Origin: Clostridium sp. AN503
GTDB lineage: Bacteria > Bacillota > Clostridia > Lachnospirales > Lachnospiraceae
Direction: 5' to 3'
Length of the DNA stretch: 64,000 nucleotides
Assembly (NCBI RefSeq): GCF_040719375.1
Contig: NZ_JBFDTP010000002.1
Location: 2,356,001-2,420,000 of the forward strand
The notes beneath the pieces are model-generated. The model saw nothing but the letters and a program-made list of their open reading frames with translations. It did no database searches and had not been told where the DNA came from. A program made the translations under genes and the position numbers. The first letter of the stretch is position 1. Each line of letters opens with the position of its first letter. Positions 19,221-28,305 of the stretch are shown here, piece after piece.

Positions 19221-19910
19221 TTACATGATCCCGTGCCGCTCAAAGGATTCCTTTGCTCCCATACCGCCCCGGATCGCCTCCGCCACCATCTTTTCCCCAG
19301 TCGCCTTTTCGTAAGCGCGGGTAATGACCTCATGCTCGATCTCCTTTGGGATGACCAGCACACCATCCAGATCCCCAAACACGATATCTCCTGGATTCAC
19401 ACGGACGCCCTCGATCTCGATCGGCACCCGAAAGTCGATGACCTTTCCCCGCGGCCCCTGATCCTGGGCGTACCTGCCATAAGAAAAGCACGGGAATCCC
19501 AGTTCCAGGATCCCTTTGGTATCCCGGTGGAATCCGTTTACTACTGCGCCTGCCGCCTTTAAGATCTGCATCCGGGTGCACATCAGCTCCCCCACCAGAG
19601 CATAGGACGGCGATGACCCGGTGCAGATATAGACTTCATTTTCCTTTAGGTCATCCAGCGCCTCCAACATCAGGCCAAAGGGCTTTTTCATGACCGGATT
19701 CTGCCCGTCAGAAAGCTCCTCAAATGCATCTGCCTCCAGCACCGTCATGGCCCGGCCTGCCACGACCATATTAAGATCCAGAGGCTGGATCCGCCACGGC
19801 AGGAACTGGTGCAGATATCCCATTTTATCCAGGATATCTCCCAGCACTGCAGAGTACAGCTCCTTTTTCATCATCTCAAACAATTCCCTGTCATTTTCCC
19901 ATGCAACCAT
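19221..19910 (-). CDS. RraA-like family protein (probable 2-keto-acid aldolase)
   Basis: The 229-residue protein is longer than RNase-inhibitor RraA (about 160) and closer to the HMG/CHA aldolase branch. The key glycine-rich block and Arg-Asp pair are present (AAGAVVNGFHRDTKGI, about 118-133), as is the ending GDIVFGDLDGVLVIP (about 172-186). Members cleave 4-hydroxy-2-keto acids to pyruvate plus a carbonyl compound using a divalent metal. Placed after a dehydratase that would make a 2-keto-3-deoxy acid, cleavage of that product is the likely role. GGAGGAGG precedes the ATG. Confidence 0.85.
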   Translation of the reverse strand: MVAWENDRELFEMMKKELYSAVLGDILDKMGYLHQFLPWRIQPLDLNMVVAGRAMTVLEADAFEELSDGQNPVMKKPFGLMLEALDDLKENEVYICTGSSPSYALVGELMCTRMQILKAAGAVVNGFHRDTKGILELGFPCFSYGRYAQDQGPRGKVIDFRVPIEIEGVRVNPGDIVFGDLDGVLVIPKEIEHEVITRAYEKATGEKMVAEAIRGGMGAKESFERHGIM

Positions 19911-19928
19911 TTCACGTACCTCCTCCTT

Positions 19929-21599
19929 CTACTCCACGACCGCGCCTTCCGCCGCCGATCTCCCGATCCTGCGGTAGGTCTTCAGATATCCGTCCGGAAT
20001 CTCCTTTTCAGGCCTTACAAAATGCTGTCTTCTCTCTTCCAGCTCTGCGTCGCTCACGCAAAGCCCCAGCCTCCGCTTTGGCACATCGATCACGATCTCA
20101 TCCCCATCCTCCACCAGGGCTAAGGTCCCCCCTTCATATGCCTCCGGCGAGATATGGCCCACAAAGCATCCCCGGTTGGAACCGGAAAATCTCCCGTCCG
20201 TGATGATGGCACAGCTGTCGGACAGGCCCATTCCCTCCAGGCATTTCATCGGACGGTACATCTCCGGCATCCCCGGTCCGCCCTTGGGCCCCTCATAGCG
20301 CAGCACCACCATACTGCCCGGCTCCACCCTGCCGTCCAAAACTGCATGGCAGGCTTCCTGTTCACTGTGGAATACCCTGGCCTTTCCGCTCACCTTCATC
20401 AGATGCTCCGGGATCGCCGCCGGCTTCACCACCGCACCGAGGGGAGCCAGATTCCCCTTCAGGACCGCCACTCCGCCGGTCCGGGCAAATGGATCTTTGG
20501 CTGTGCGTATCACTTCCCGGCGGGCGCTCTCCTGCGCCTTAAGCACATAGTCGGCAACCGTATCCTTCGTCACGGTCAGGCAGTCCGGATGAAGGTATGC
20601 ACTCAGCTCTTTCATCACTGCGGGAACGCCGCCCGCCTCGTAAAAGTCCACCATATCATAAGGCGACGCCGGATACACCGACGCTATCTGGGGAACCCTT
20701 CGGCTGAGCGCATCGAACACATCCAAGTCCAGCCTGCCAAGCCCCGCCTCCTTATGGATCGCCTGCAGGTGCATGATCGCATTGGTGGAGCCTCCGATCC
20801 CCATCAGCACCGCAATGGCGTTCTCGATGGACCTGCGTGTGATGATCTGGCGCGCAGAGATCCCTGCCTCCACCAGCTTCATCACTGCCCGCCCCGTCTC
20901 ATAGGCCATCTGCATCCGCTCGGCGTAGACGGCTGGTATCACGGCGCTCCCCGGCAGACTCATGCCCATGGCTTCCGCCATACATCCCATGGTATTGGCT
21001 GTCCCCAGCATGGCGCAGGAACCGCAGCACGGCTCCGCCAGATTTTCAATCCGCTCAAATTCCGCCTCATCGATCTCGCCGCGCTTCTTCCAGCCAACCG
21101 CTTCTGTGACAATATTCCCGTCGTAGTGTTTTCCCTTGTAGGAGGCAGGCATCATAGGCCCGCTGTTGCAGAACACCGCGGGAATATCCAGCCGCGCCGC
21201 CGCCATGAGCAGTCCCGGCACGATCTTGTCGCAGGACCCCAGGAGCACCATGCCGTCAAACCGGTGCGCCCGGACCATACATTCCACGGAGGACGTGATC
21301 AAATCCCGCGACGGCAGGATATAGCGCATTCCGTCATGCCCCTCAGCGATCCCGTCACAGGGTGCAATGGTTCCAAAGGTCATGGCGGTGCCGCCTGCTG
21401 CCCGGATCCCACGCTCTGCCTGGGCACAGACTTCATTTAGATTGTAATGTCCCGGCGTCGCGTTGGTGTAAGTATTAACAATGGCGATCAGCGGCTTTTC
21501 CAGGGCCTCATCCGTGAATCCCATAGATTTGTAAAGCGCGCGCTTCAGCGCTCCCTCATCCCCCTGGAGCAGGGTATTGTAGTACGTTCTCTCTTTCAT
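19929..21599 (-). CDS. IlvD/Edd family dehydratase, probably sugar-acid dehydratase
   Basis: The 556-residue protein is full length for the family. Iron-sulfur ligand regions are visible: APCDGIAEGHDGM (about 80-92), GSCDKIVPG (about 121-129) and CCGSCAMLGTANTM (about 193-206). The C-terminal segment RYEGPKGGPGMPEM and DGRFSGSNRG complete the signature. Biosynthetic IlvD would sit with other branched-chain genes. Here it lies between an SDR, a lactonase and an aldolase, so dehydration of an aldonate to a 2-keto-3-deoxyaldonate is more likely. It starts 30 bp after the SDR stop. Confidence 0.88.
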   Translation of the reverse strand: MKERTYYNTLLQGDEGALKRALYKSMGFTDEALEKPLIAIVNTYTNATPGHYNLNEVCAQAERGIRAAGGTAMTFGTIAPCDGIAEGHDGMRYILPSRDLITSSVECMVRAHRFDGMVLLGSCDKIVPGLLMAAARLDIPAVFCNSGPMMPASYKGKHYDGNIVTEAVGWKKRGEIDEAEFERIENLAEPCCGSCAMLGTANTMGCMAEAMGMSLPGSAVIPAVYAERMQMAYETGRAVMKLVEAGISARQIITRRSIENAIAVLMGIGGSTNAIMHLQAIHKEAGLGRLDLDVFDALSRRVPQIASVYPASPYDMVDFYEAGGVPAVMKELSAYLHPDCLTVTKDTVADYVLKAQESARREVIRTAKDPFARTGGVAVLKGNLAPLGAVVKPAAIPEHLMKVSGKARVFHSEQEACHAVLDGRVEPGSMVVLRYEGPKGGPGMPEMYRPMKCLEGMGLSDSCAIITDGRFSGSNRGCFVGHISPEAYEGGTLALVEDGDEIVIDVPKRRLGLCVSDAELEERRQHFVRPEKEIPDGYLKTYRRIGRSAAEGAVVE

Positions 21600-21629
21600 G
21601 GCTTTCCCCTTTTCTCTGTCCGCTCCACC

Positions 21630-22388
21630 TTACACAAAGTCATTGGCCGCCACTACCGGGAGCGTGGCTCCCCCGTCGATCGTCAGCGTAGTCCCGGTGA
21701 TATAATCCGCGTCCTCCGACGCCAGATACACGACGCCCCTTGCGATCTCTGTGGTTGTTGCGAACCGTTTAAACGGCAGCCGCGCTGCAGCCTCGAGACG
21801 GATGTCTCCCGGTTCCCAGCCCACATCCGTGTATCCCGGCGCAACCGCGACCATGCGGATGCCCTTCTGCGACAACTCCATTGCGGCATTTTTCGTAAAT
21901 TTGGAGACAGCCGCTTTTGTGGGGCCATAGATGGTCGCCCGGGGCCAGGAGCCGTCCACCTGGTTGGAGGAAACATTGACGATCACGCCCCGGATCCCTT
22001 TCTCCACCATATGAAGAGCCGCGATCTGGCTGCTGAAGTAGAGTCCCTTCCAGTCAATAGCGGTCATCCTGTCAAACATCTCCTCCGTCGCCTCCAGAAA
22101 ATAGACCTCCGAACTGATCCCTGCATTGTTGACCACCACATCCAGATGGTCAAACGCCCCGATTGCCTCCCGGTACATCTTCCTGATATCCTCCACCACG
22201 GATATGTCCGCATATATTGGGAGCGCCCTCGCCCCCCACGCTTCTGCCTGACGGCATACCTCGTCTGCCGCCAGCCTGTCACTGCGGTAATTTACCACGA
22301 TATTGTATCCCGCCTTCGCCAGCTCCAGCGCGATCTGCCTGCCGATTCCCTTTGCCGCGCCGGTAATCAGCGCCGTTTTTCTGTCCAT
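21630..22388 (-). CDS. SDR family oxidoreductase
   Basis: The 252-residue classical short-chain dehydrogenase has the Rossmann motif TGAAKGIG at residues 9-16, NNAG at about 88-91, the catalytic Ser region NVSSNQ, and YGPTK (Tyr-x3-Lys) at about 154-158. By context it would oxidise an aldose (as the lactol) to the lactone opened by the SMP-30-type enzyme encoded 25 bp upstream. Sugar specificity cannot be read from sequence. Confidence 0.88.
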   Translation of the reverse strand: MDRKTALITGAAKGIGRQIALELAKAGYNIVVNYRSDRLAADEVCRQAEAWGARALPIYADISVVEDIRKMYREAIGAFDHLDVVVNNAGISSEVYFLEATEEMFDRMTAIDWKGLYFSSQIAALHMVEKGIRGVIVNVSSNQVDGSWPRATIYGPTKAAVSKFTKNAAMELSQKGIRMVAVAPGYTDVGWEPGDIRLEAAARLPFKRFATTTEIARGVVYLASEDADYITGTTLTIDGGATLPVVAANDFV

Positions 22389-22413
22389 TTTAAGTCTCCC
22401 GATCTCATGATCA

Positions 22414-23304
22414 TTATTTTTCTATGCCGTACCGGTAGCGCCTGCCGCCCCTGATCCCGGTCTCTGCCCGGTAGATCTGCCCGCCGGTCCCGTCCTCCGC
22501 CCGCGCCGTGGTGATAAACAGACTCGTTCCATCCCTGCCGCCAAAACAACAGCAGGACACATAAGGTTCCGGCACCTCTACCTCCTCCAGCTTCCTTCCG
22601 GTAGACGCCTCAAAGCATACGACCTTGGAGCCGCCCCACATGGCAGTCCAGAGGTTCCCATTCTCATCTGCACACATCCCGTCCGGGCTTCCGTCTCCTT
22701 CTGAAACCTGCACGATGGGATGACGGTTTTTTAAATGGATCTGGTCTTCCACCTCATAGGCATCGATCCGGCGCAGCGGCGTATCAATATGATAGAAGAT
22801 ACTTCCGTCCTCATTCCAGTCCAGGCCATTTGGTATGGTGTAGCCCGGATACTCTGCCACGGCCTTTCCATCCCGGATACAGTAAAGGCTCCCGCAGCCC
22901 TGGGCGCCGGGCAGATCCTGGGATACTGCCATCGTGCCCACCCAGAGATTCCCGTACCGGTCACATTTCCCATCGTTGTAACGGATCATATCGGGAAAGT
23001 CCTGGCGCAGAAGCACCTCTTTTCTCCCGTCAGACCAATTCTGGTACACCAGCTTGTCCGTCACCGCCGCAACCAGCCCGCCATCTCTGTGAAACACCAT
23101 ACACCCGGTCCTTCCATCCTGACGGCGGCTTCGGACCGGCAGATCCTCCGGCTTCACGGACATCTGGTCCGTATCCAGTGCATAGATCACCCCGGCTTCG
23201 ATATCCGTGAAATACAGCAATCCCTCCTGTTCATTCCACATGCACCCCTCTCCAAGAATACAATTCGGCATATAAACGAGCTCTGCCTTTTTCACGTTTT
23301 CCAC
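22414..23304 (-). CDS. SMP-30/gluconolactonase family lactonase
   Basis: The 296-residue six-bladed beta-propeller lactonase has ILGEGCMWNEQEGLLYFTDI at its N-terminus, providing the metal-binding Glu, RYNDGKCDRYGNLWVGTM with the expected Asn and Asp ligands, and the motif SPDGMCADENGNLW. It hydrolyses an aldonolactone to the aldonic acid. It is the first gene of the operon. The upstream region contains a TTGACA-like box (minus, 23357-23362) and TATAGT (23330-23335), but their 21-bp spacing is too long for confidence. Confidence 0.88.
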   Translation of the reverse strand: MENVKKAELVYMPNCILGEGCMWNEQEGLLYFTDIEAGVIYALDTDQMSVKPEDLPVRSRRQDGRTGCMVFHRDGGLVAAVTDKLVYQNWSDGRKEVLLRQDFPDMIRYNDGKCDRYGNLWVGTMAVSQDLPGAQGCGSLYCIRDGKAVAEYPGYTIPNGLDWNEDGSIFYHIDTPLRRIDAYEVEDQIHLKNRHPIVQVSEGDGSPDGMCADENGNLWTAMWGGSKVVCFEASTGRKLEEVEVPEPYVSCCCFGGRDGTSLFITTARAEDGTGGQIYRAETGIRGGRRYRYGIEK

Positions 23305-23402
23305 CTCCCCATTCCTGTCTGTTACTGTTACTATAGCATTTTCCGTGCCTTCTGTCTGTCAATAATTGGACTGCGCGAAAATGTAATTGTAAAATTCGGA
23401 AC

Positions 23403-23440
23403 AAAAAAAGAAGCAATGATCACCAAATGATGACCATTGC
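23403..23440 (-). terminator. Terminator of the amidase gene
   Basis: GCAATGATCA (23413-23422) pairs with TGACCATTGC (23431-23440), one mismatch. On the minus strand it is followed by TTCTTTTTTTG. It lies 12 bp past the amidase stop. Confidence 0.8.
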
Positions 23441-23451
23441 CATAAAACCAT

Positions 23452-24231
23452 TTAGTATACTGCCCGCTCCCGTACCATCATGGTTGGATATCCCATGCTC
23501 CTCAGGGTCTTCTCCATCCATGCCGCATTGTCCAGGTTTAGATACGCGCCGACGCGCACCTTATAAAGCCCGTCGTCCGCCACAATAAATGCCGGCATGC
23601 CTTCCGCCTGGAGCTGCTTAAGAAGCTGCTCCGCCATATCACGGTTCTCATAGGCTCCGACCTGAATCTGATAATATTCCGGTCCCGCTTCTGCCTCACG
23701 CAGCGTTTCCAACACCCCGTCTGCAATGGCCTGCGCCACCTTCTGGAAATTGGCGTCAAAGAACATGTTGTCTGCCTCATTGTCGATGAAGCCAGCCTCC
23801 ACCAGCACAGCCGGCATCTCTGTCCGGCGAAGTACGATCAGCCCTGGCCGCTCAATGATGCCTAAGTCCTTCCAGCCCATATCCCTCAGCTGTTCATTGA
23901 TATTGGAAGCCAGCATCGCCGCCTCCCCCTCATTTGCATATACAAGACTCTCCGTCCCGGAAGCCGTCCCCGGAACCGGCATGGCATTGCGGTGCAGGGA
24001 CAGGAAAAAATCAGCCCCCCACTGGTTCGCCATCTGCGCCTTCTCAAACGGGCTCTGATAAACGTCCGTCACTCTTGTATATCCAACATCCACACCATTT
24101 TCACTTAAAATCTGGCCTACCGCCAGCGCCAGCCTCAATGTATCTGTCTTCTCCTGCCTGCCCTGATAGATGGCGCCCGGTTCCTGGCCGCCATGTCCGG
24201 CATCGATGATAACCTTTCTGGAATCCGCCAA
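23452..24231 (-). CDS. N-acetylmuramoyl-L-alanine amidase with SPOR domain
   Basis: The protein has about 259 residues. The Amidase_3 domain opens with KVIIDAGHGG (zinc His), carries the second zinc-ligand region LSLHRNAM and the catalytic-Glu segment AVLVEAGFIDN. A C-terminal SPOR domain (about 180-255, YYQIQVGAYENRDMAEQLL) binds septal peptidoglycan. It cleaves the muramoyl-alanine bond. The start is taken as TTG at 24231, 9 nt after AAAGGAG; a longer TTG start at 24297 has poor spacing and would run through a terminator-like hairpin. No convincing signal peptide is seen on the short form. Confidence 0.85.
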   Translation of the reverse strand: MADSRKVIIDAGHGGQEPGAIYQGRQEKTDTLRLALAVGQILSENGVDVGYTRVTDVYQSPFEKAQMANQWGADFFLSLHRNAMPVPGTASGTESLVYANEGEAAMLASNINEQLRDMGWKDLGIIERPGLIVLRRTEMPAVLVEAGFIDNEADNMFFDANFQKVAQAIADGVLETLREAEAGPEYYQIQVGAYENRDMAEQLLKQLQAEGMPAFIVADDGLYKVRVGAYLNLDNAAWMEKTLRSMGYPTMMVRERAVY

Positions 24232-24285
24232 AACAAAAAGCTCCTTTCCGCATACTGCTCTACAATACAGTATGGGAAAAGAGCT
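24230..24285 (-). terminator. Terminator-like hairpin overlapping the amidase ribosome site
   Basis: On the minus strand AGCTCTTTTCCCATACTG pairs with CAGTATGCGGAAAGGAGCT across a 10-nt loop and runs into TTTTTGTTTT. It follows the isoaspartyl-peptidase stop (24310) by 25 bp. The right arm contains the AAAGGAG used by the amidase start, so the same hairpin could end one gene and hide the ribosome site of the next. Confidence 0.75.
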
Positions 24286-24309
24286 TAAAATGTTCAATTT
24301 CCTGTGTAA

Positions 24310-25467
24310 TTATTCAAATCTTCCCTTCATGAGCAGCTCTCCCTTCCAGAGGGCCCGCTGCCCCCTGGCGATCAGGCTGTCAATCTCAAGCCCGTCCCCC
24401 AGGATCAGAAGGTCCGCATCCGCGCCTTCCGCCACACATCCCTTCCTTCCCTCCTGTCCCAGAAGGACCGCCGGGGTGGAGGTCAGAAGCTTCAGCGCTT
24501 CCTCAAGCGCCATACCTCTGCCCACCAGGCTCTGGATCGTCCTGTGAAGATACTTGGGGGATGCATAGGTCAGGCCAATGCACTCACCATTTTCATTAAA
24601 ACGAGGCTGGCTTCCATATGCATCGCTTGATAATGTCACATGGTCGGCCGTGACGCCGTCCCGGCTCAATAACTCCATCAGCTTTTCCGCCTCTGTCTCC
24701 AGCTCCTCGTCGTCGCCGCCAGCCGTGCAGTCCATATAACCGCCGCGCCGCACCAGCTCTGCACCCTGGTCGATCAGCTCCGGTGTGCGGAGCATATGGG
24801 TGGGAAGCAGATTCTTCACCGGCACGTCCGAGTTGTCCAGCACATAGAATATTGGGTCTAAACCGCCTTTTCCGGAACCCATATGCATGGTCACCAGTCC
24901 CGGCGTACAGCTCAAAAGCCCGGCGCGCCGCGCCGCTGTCGCAAGCCGTACCAACTCCTCCCCTGTAGGATTGGAACTTCTGTGGTCAGACACAGCAACC
25001 TTTACGCCGATCATCGGCGGGATCATCATGATGTCCTTTTCCACACTCCCCGTGATCGTAGTTGGCGGATAACCATAAGCGCTGGTCAGTGTGTAGGCGG
25101 TCATCCCCTCCTCGGTCAGGGCACGGGCCTTCGCCACCAGATTCTCCACGCTGCGGGTCACGCCGTCTGTGCCCAAAAGCCCGACCACCGTGGTGATCCC
25201 ATTTACCAGGAACACACTGAGCTGGGATTCCGGTACGCGGGATGTCGGTCCCTGCTCCCCACCGCCGCCTGTGATATGCACATGCAGGTCGATATAGCCC
25301 GGAACCAGGGTTTTCCCCTCCAGGTCATAGACCTCCACATCAGGAAGCCCGTCATAGCCGGAGATACAGTCATCCATCCGCAGGATCTTCTCACCCTCGA
25401 TCAGGATATCCTTTTTCCCCAGCGGCTCCGGCGCATATACATTTGCATTTTTAAGTAATTTTATCAT
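24310..25467 (-). CDS. Beta-aspartyl-peptidase (isoaspartyl dipeptidase), copy 1
   Basis: The 385-residue amidohydrolase-fold metallopeptidase has the zinc motif DLHVHITGGGGEQGP (about 64-78), further ligand regions SDHRSSNP and LLPTHMLRTPE, and the late Asp region LSSDAYGS. It cleaves isoaspartyl dipeptides that arise from protein damage or wall peptides. It is adjacent to a second homologue (25494-26690) and an NhaC transporter on the same strand. The ribosome site GGGAGGGAG is about 11 nt before the ATG. Confidence 0.88.
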   Translation of the reverse strand: MIKLLKNANVYAPEPLGKKDILIEGEKILRMDDCISGYDGLPDVEVYDLEGKTLVPGYIDLHVHITGGGGEQGPTSRVPESQLSVFLVNGITTVVGLLGTDGVTRSVENLVAKARALTEEGMTAYTLTSAYGYPPTTITGSVEKDIMMIPPMIGVKVAVSDHRSSNPTGEELVRLATAARRAGLLSCTPGLVTMHMGSGKGGLDPIFYVLDNSDVPVKNLLPTHMLRTPELIDQGAELVRRGGYMDCTAGGDDEELETEAEKLMELLSRDGVTADHVTLSSDAYGSQPRFNENGECIGLTYASPKYLHRTIQSLVGRGMALEEALKLLTSTPAVLLGQEGRKGCVAEGADADLLILGDGLEIDSLIARGQRALWKGELLMKGRFE

Positions 25468-25493
25468 ATTCTGTCAATCTCCCTCCCTGGCTT

Positions 25494-26690
25494 CTATTCC
25501 TCAAACGTTCCCTTAACCTTCACGGCGCCGCCTTCCACCATGATCCTGCCCTTCGCTACCACCGTATCGATCTCAAAACCATCATCCAGGATCAGCAGAT
25601 CCCCGTCGCTGCCTGGATGGATACAGCCCTTCCGGGGCCACAGTCCGTTTGCCCGGGCCGGATTCTCCCCACAGACGCGGACCGCCGTCTCCACCGGCAC
25701 ACCGGCAGATACCGCGTCCCGGATCTCCTCGTGCAGGGAGGACAGCCTTGTGACCAGAAGCCGCGCGCTCCCGTCCGGCAGAGGCACGCTCATGCTGCCG
25801 TTGCCGTCGGAGCTCATGGTCAGACGGTCCATGGGCACTCCCTCCTCCATGCAGATCCGGATGGCCTCACTGGGTTTGATACAGTCAGAAAACCCGTCGC
25901 TCTCCCGGATGCCGGAAGTCAGATCAATATAACCGCCCCTGCGCGCAAATTCCTTTGCCTGCTCAAACAGCGGGAACGCACGGTTCACATGGGTCGGAAT
26001 AAAATGCCTTGCGGGAATCTCCGTCTCCTCCAGGATCTCAAACAGCAGCTTGAGGCCGGCCTTCCCCACTCCCATATGGAACTGGACCACCCCCGCTTTC
26101 CCGGAGAGCATACCGCCCAGCCGCGCCTGGGTCAGGATACGTTTTAACTCATCCTTCGCAGGCTGGGAAGACCGGTGGTCTGAAAGAGCGATCTCTCCGA
26201 TCCCCAGCACCTTGTCGATCAGGATGATATCCCGGCGCGCATCCCCGGTCATGGTCCGCAGCGGAAGCTCATAGGAACCGGTCAGGATGTAGGCGCTGAC
26301 GCCCTCCGTCTCCAGCCCTCTGGCCTTTGCCAGAAGTGACTCCGGATGGCGCCCTGTCCCATCGGTGCCAAGGACTCCCACTAGCGTTGTCACCCCGGCG
26401 GAAACCACATCGCTTAGGACCACCTCCGGCGTGCGGCTGTAAGGCCCCGCCTCACCGCCTCCGCCGATGATATGCACATGCTGGTCCACATAGCCGGGTA
26501 TCACCCTCCGCCCGGCTGCGTCCAGTACCCTGACCGGGACGCCGCAAAGGTTGAATCCATCCACAATGCTGTCTGCCATGGGTGTCTCTGTCACCGCCAG
26601 GACCTCCCCGTTCACGATCAGGATATCCCTGCGTCCCAGATGCTCCGGAGCATACAGATCCGCATTTTTAACCAGTAATATACCCGGCAT
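25494..26690 (-). CDS. Beta-aspartyl-peptidase (isoaspartyl dipeptidase), copy 2
   Basis: The 398-residue paralogue of the next gene has the motif DQHVHIIGGGGEAGP (about 66-80), SDHRSSQP and FIPTHVNRAFP, and MSSDGNGS. The ATG at 26690 is preferred. It lies one base after the NhaC stop with GGAGAAG overlapping that stop, so translation is probably coupled. The protein differs widely from copy 1 outside the metal sites, so a different peptide range is likely. Confidence 0.88.
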   Translation of the reverse strand: MPGILLVKNADLYAPEHLGRRDILIVNGEVLAVTETPMADSIVDGFNLCGVPVRVLDAAGRRVIPGYVDQHVHIIGGGGEAGPYSRTPEVVLSDVVSAGVTTLVGVLGTDGTGRHPESLLAKARGLETEGVSAYILTGSYELPLRTMTGDARRDIILIDKVLGIGEIALSDHRSSQPAKDELKRILTQARLGGMLSGKAGVVQFHMGVGKAGLKLLFEILEETEIPARHFIPTHVNRAFPLFEQAKEFARRGGYIDLTSGIRESDGFSDCIKPSEAIRICMEEGVPMDRLTMSSDGNGSMSVPLPDGSARLLVTRLSSLHEEIRDAVSAGVPVETAVRVCGENPARANGLWPRKGCIHPGSDGDLLILDDGFEIDTVVAKGRIMVEGGAVKVKGTFEE

Positions 26691-26691
26691 C

Positions 26692-28137
26692 CTACTTCTC
26701 CTTCTTCTCCTCATCCTCTAACTTTGCAATACCGAATCCGGTAAAGCCCCAGATGATCGCGAAAATAAATCCTGTATAGCACAGCACCGCCCACGGCAGA
26801 TAATCCAGGACCTCAACCCCCAGCGTAGCCGTCATATAAGCGCCCGCTGCGGACCAGGGAACCAGCGGGACAAACACCGTACCTGCATCCTCCAGGGTCC
26901 GGGACAGGTTCTTTGCCGCAAGCCCTCTCTCCTTGTAAGCATCCCGGAACATCTCGCCTGGGATCAGGATGGACAGATAAGAGTTTCCGGTGGTCAGCGC
27001 CATGGTGATACAGGCGGCTACCGTTGCCGTGATCAGCGCGCCGGTGCTCTTTGCAACGCTTAAGATCTTCTGTAAAACAACATCCAGGCAGCCCGCCCGG
27101 CTCATGATCCCGGCAAAACAGAATGCACAGAATACCAGAAGCGTAGTGCTCATGATGCCGTTCATTCCGCCGCGGTTTAAAAGCTGGGTCACTGCCCCTG
27201 AACAGGAAGCCGGGTCAAACCCTGCCCGCTCGATCATGGAAACATTGAATCCGCTCACAGTGCTTGCCAGCACATTCTTTAACGTCACATTCTGAAGGAA
27301 CAGCCCTTCCAGCCCAGCCACAAACGTAGATAAGAGCATCACCGGGATGGTCGGCTTGCGCAGGACGGAACCTGCCAGCACGATGACAACCGGAATCAGC
27401 AGCAGCCAGTTCCAGTGATACATGGAAGAAAGCTGGTTTAACATGGTCATAACCGTATCGGAGGTAACATCCACCGTAGTGTCCGCATTCAACCCCGCGA
27501 TCGCATAAACGATCAATGAAAGGATCGTCGCAGGGATCGTAGTGTAAAACATATGTCCGATATGGTCATACAAGTTACTTCCCGCCGCGATGGGCGCCAG
27601 GTTGGTCGTATCAGAAAGCGGAGACATCTTGTCTCCGAAGTAAGAGCCTGCAATGACTGCGCCTGCCGTAGCCGGAAGGGATACGCCCAGTGCGCCTGCA
27701 ATCCCCATCAGAGCCACGCCCATCGTCGCAACGGACCCCCACGAGGTACCGGTCACCACGGAAACCACCGCCGTGATCAAAAATGCCGTAACCAGCAAAA
27801 ACTTCGGATTCACGATCTGGATCCCATAGTAGATCATCATTGGGATCGTACCTGCGGACATCCATGCCCCCACCATAGCACCCACACAGATCAATATGAG
27901 GATCGCCGGCATTCCTTTGGCGATCTTTTCAGAAATCTCCTGCAGCATCTCATCCCAGGTAACTCCCACCCGGAACGCCACAAACGCGGCAACTGCCGCA
28001 ACCATGATGAGCAGCGGCTCCGTGCTGTACCCGAATACGCCTTTTCCGATCGTCAGGATCACCAGCATGGCGATGATCGGAATCACTGATTCCAGAAATG
28101 TCGGCATCCTTCTCCTGCGTTCCTTCTCCTGTTTCAT
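26692..28137 (-). CDS. NhaC family Na+/H+ antiporter
   Basis: The 481-residue membrane protein has about 11-13 hydrophobic segments. Family features include GTSWGSVATMGVALMGIA and GDKMSPLSDTTNLAP (conserved acidic and polar residues in the transport core). NhaC members exchange sodium for protons, and some relatives exchange organic acids. Placement before two isoaspartyl peptidases suggests an amino-acid or organic-acid exchanger is possible, an inference from context only. The start at 28137 has GGGGGA 8 nt upstream. Confidence 0.88.
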   Translation of the reverse strand: MKQEKERRRRMPTFLESVIPIIAMLVILTIGKGVFGYSTEPLLIMVAAVAAFVAFRVGVTWDEMLQEISEKIAKGMPAILILICVGAMVGAWMSAGTIPMMIYYGIQIVNPKFLLVTAFLITAVVSVVTGTSWGSVATMGVALMGIAGALGVSLPATAGAVIAGSYFGDKMSPLSDTTNLAPIAAGSNLYDHIGHMFYTTIPATILSLIVYAIAGLNADTTVDVTSDTVMTMLNQLSSMYHWNWLLLIPVVIVLAGSVLRKPTIPVMLLSTFVAGLEGLFLQNVTLKNVLASTVSGFNVSMIERAGFDPASCSGAVTQLLNRGGMNGIMSTTLLVFCAFCFAGIMSRAGCLDVVLQKILSVAKSTGALITATVAACITMALTTGNSYLSILIPGEMFRDAYKERGLAAKNLSRTLEDAGTVFVPLVPWSAAGAYMTATLGVEVLDYLPWAVLCYTGFIFAIIWGFTGFGIAKLEDEEKKEK

Positions 28138-28187
28138 AAGCAAAATCCCCCTTTGTCTTTTTTGTATGTACAAGGATCATTATATCA

Positions 28188-28242
28188 AAAAAAGCAGGAC
28201 GCCTCAAGTGCTACATCGTACTAAGGGCAATTCCTGCTTTTT
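28188..28242. terminator. Terminator between the GH88 and NhaC genes
   Basis: AAAAAAGCAGGA (28188-28199) pairs with TCCTGCTTTTT (28232-28242) around a 32-nt loop. T-rich tails flank both sides. It lies after the GH88 stop (28306) and before the NhaC start. Confidence 0.65.
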
Positions 28243-28305
28243 CTGATTTTCTGTTATTTACTTTCCTGTCGCAGCAGTCACTTCCTGCCGCTCACGCTTT
28301 TTGTT

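Noticed and set aside
23330..23362. Promoter of the sugar-acid operon (TTGACA and TATAGT on the minus strand)
   Set aside because: The 21-bp spacing is too long for a standard sigma-A promoter; it may need an activator, so it was left uncalled.
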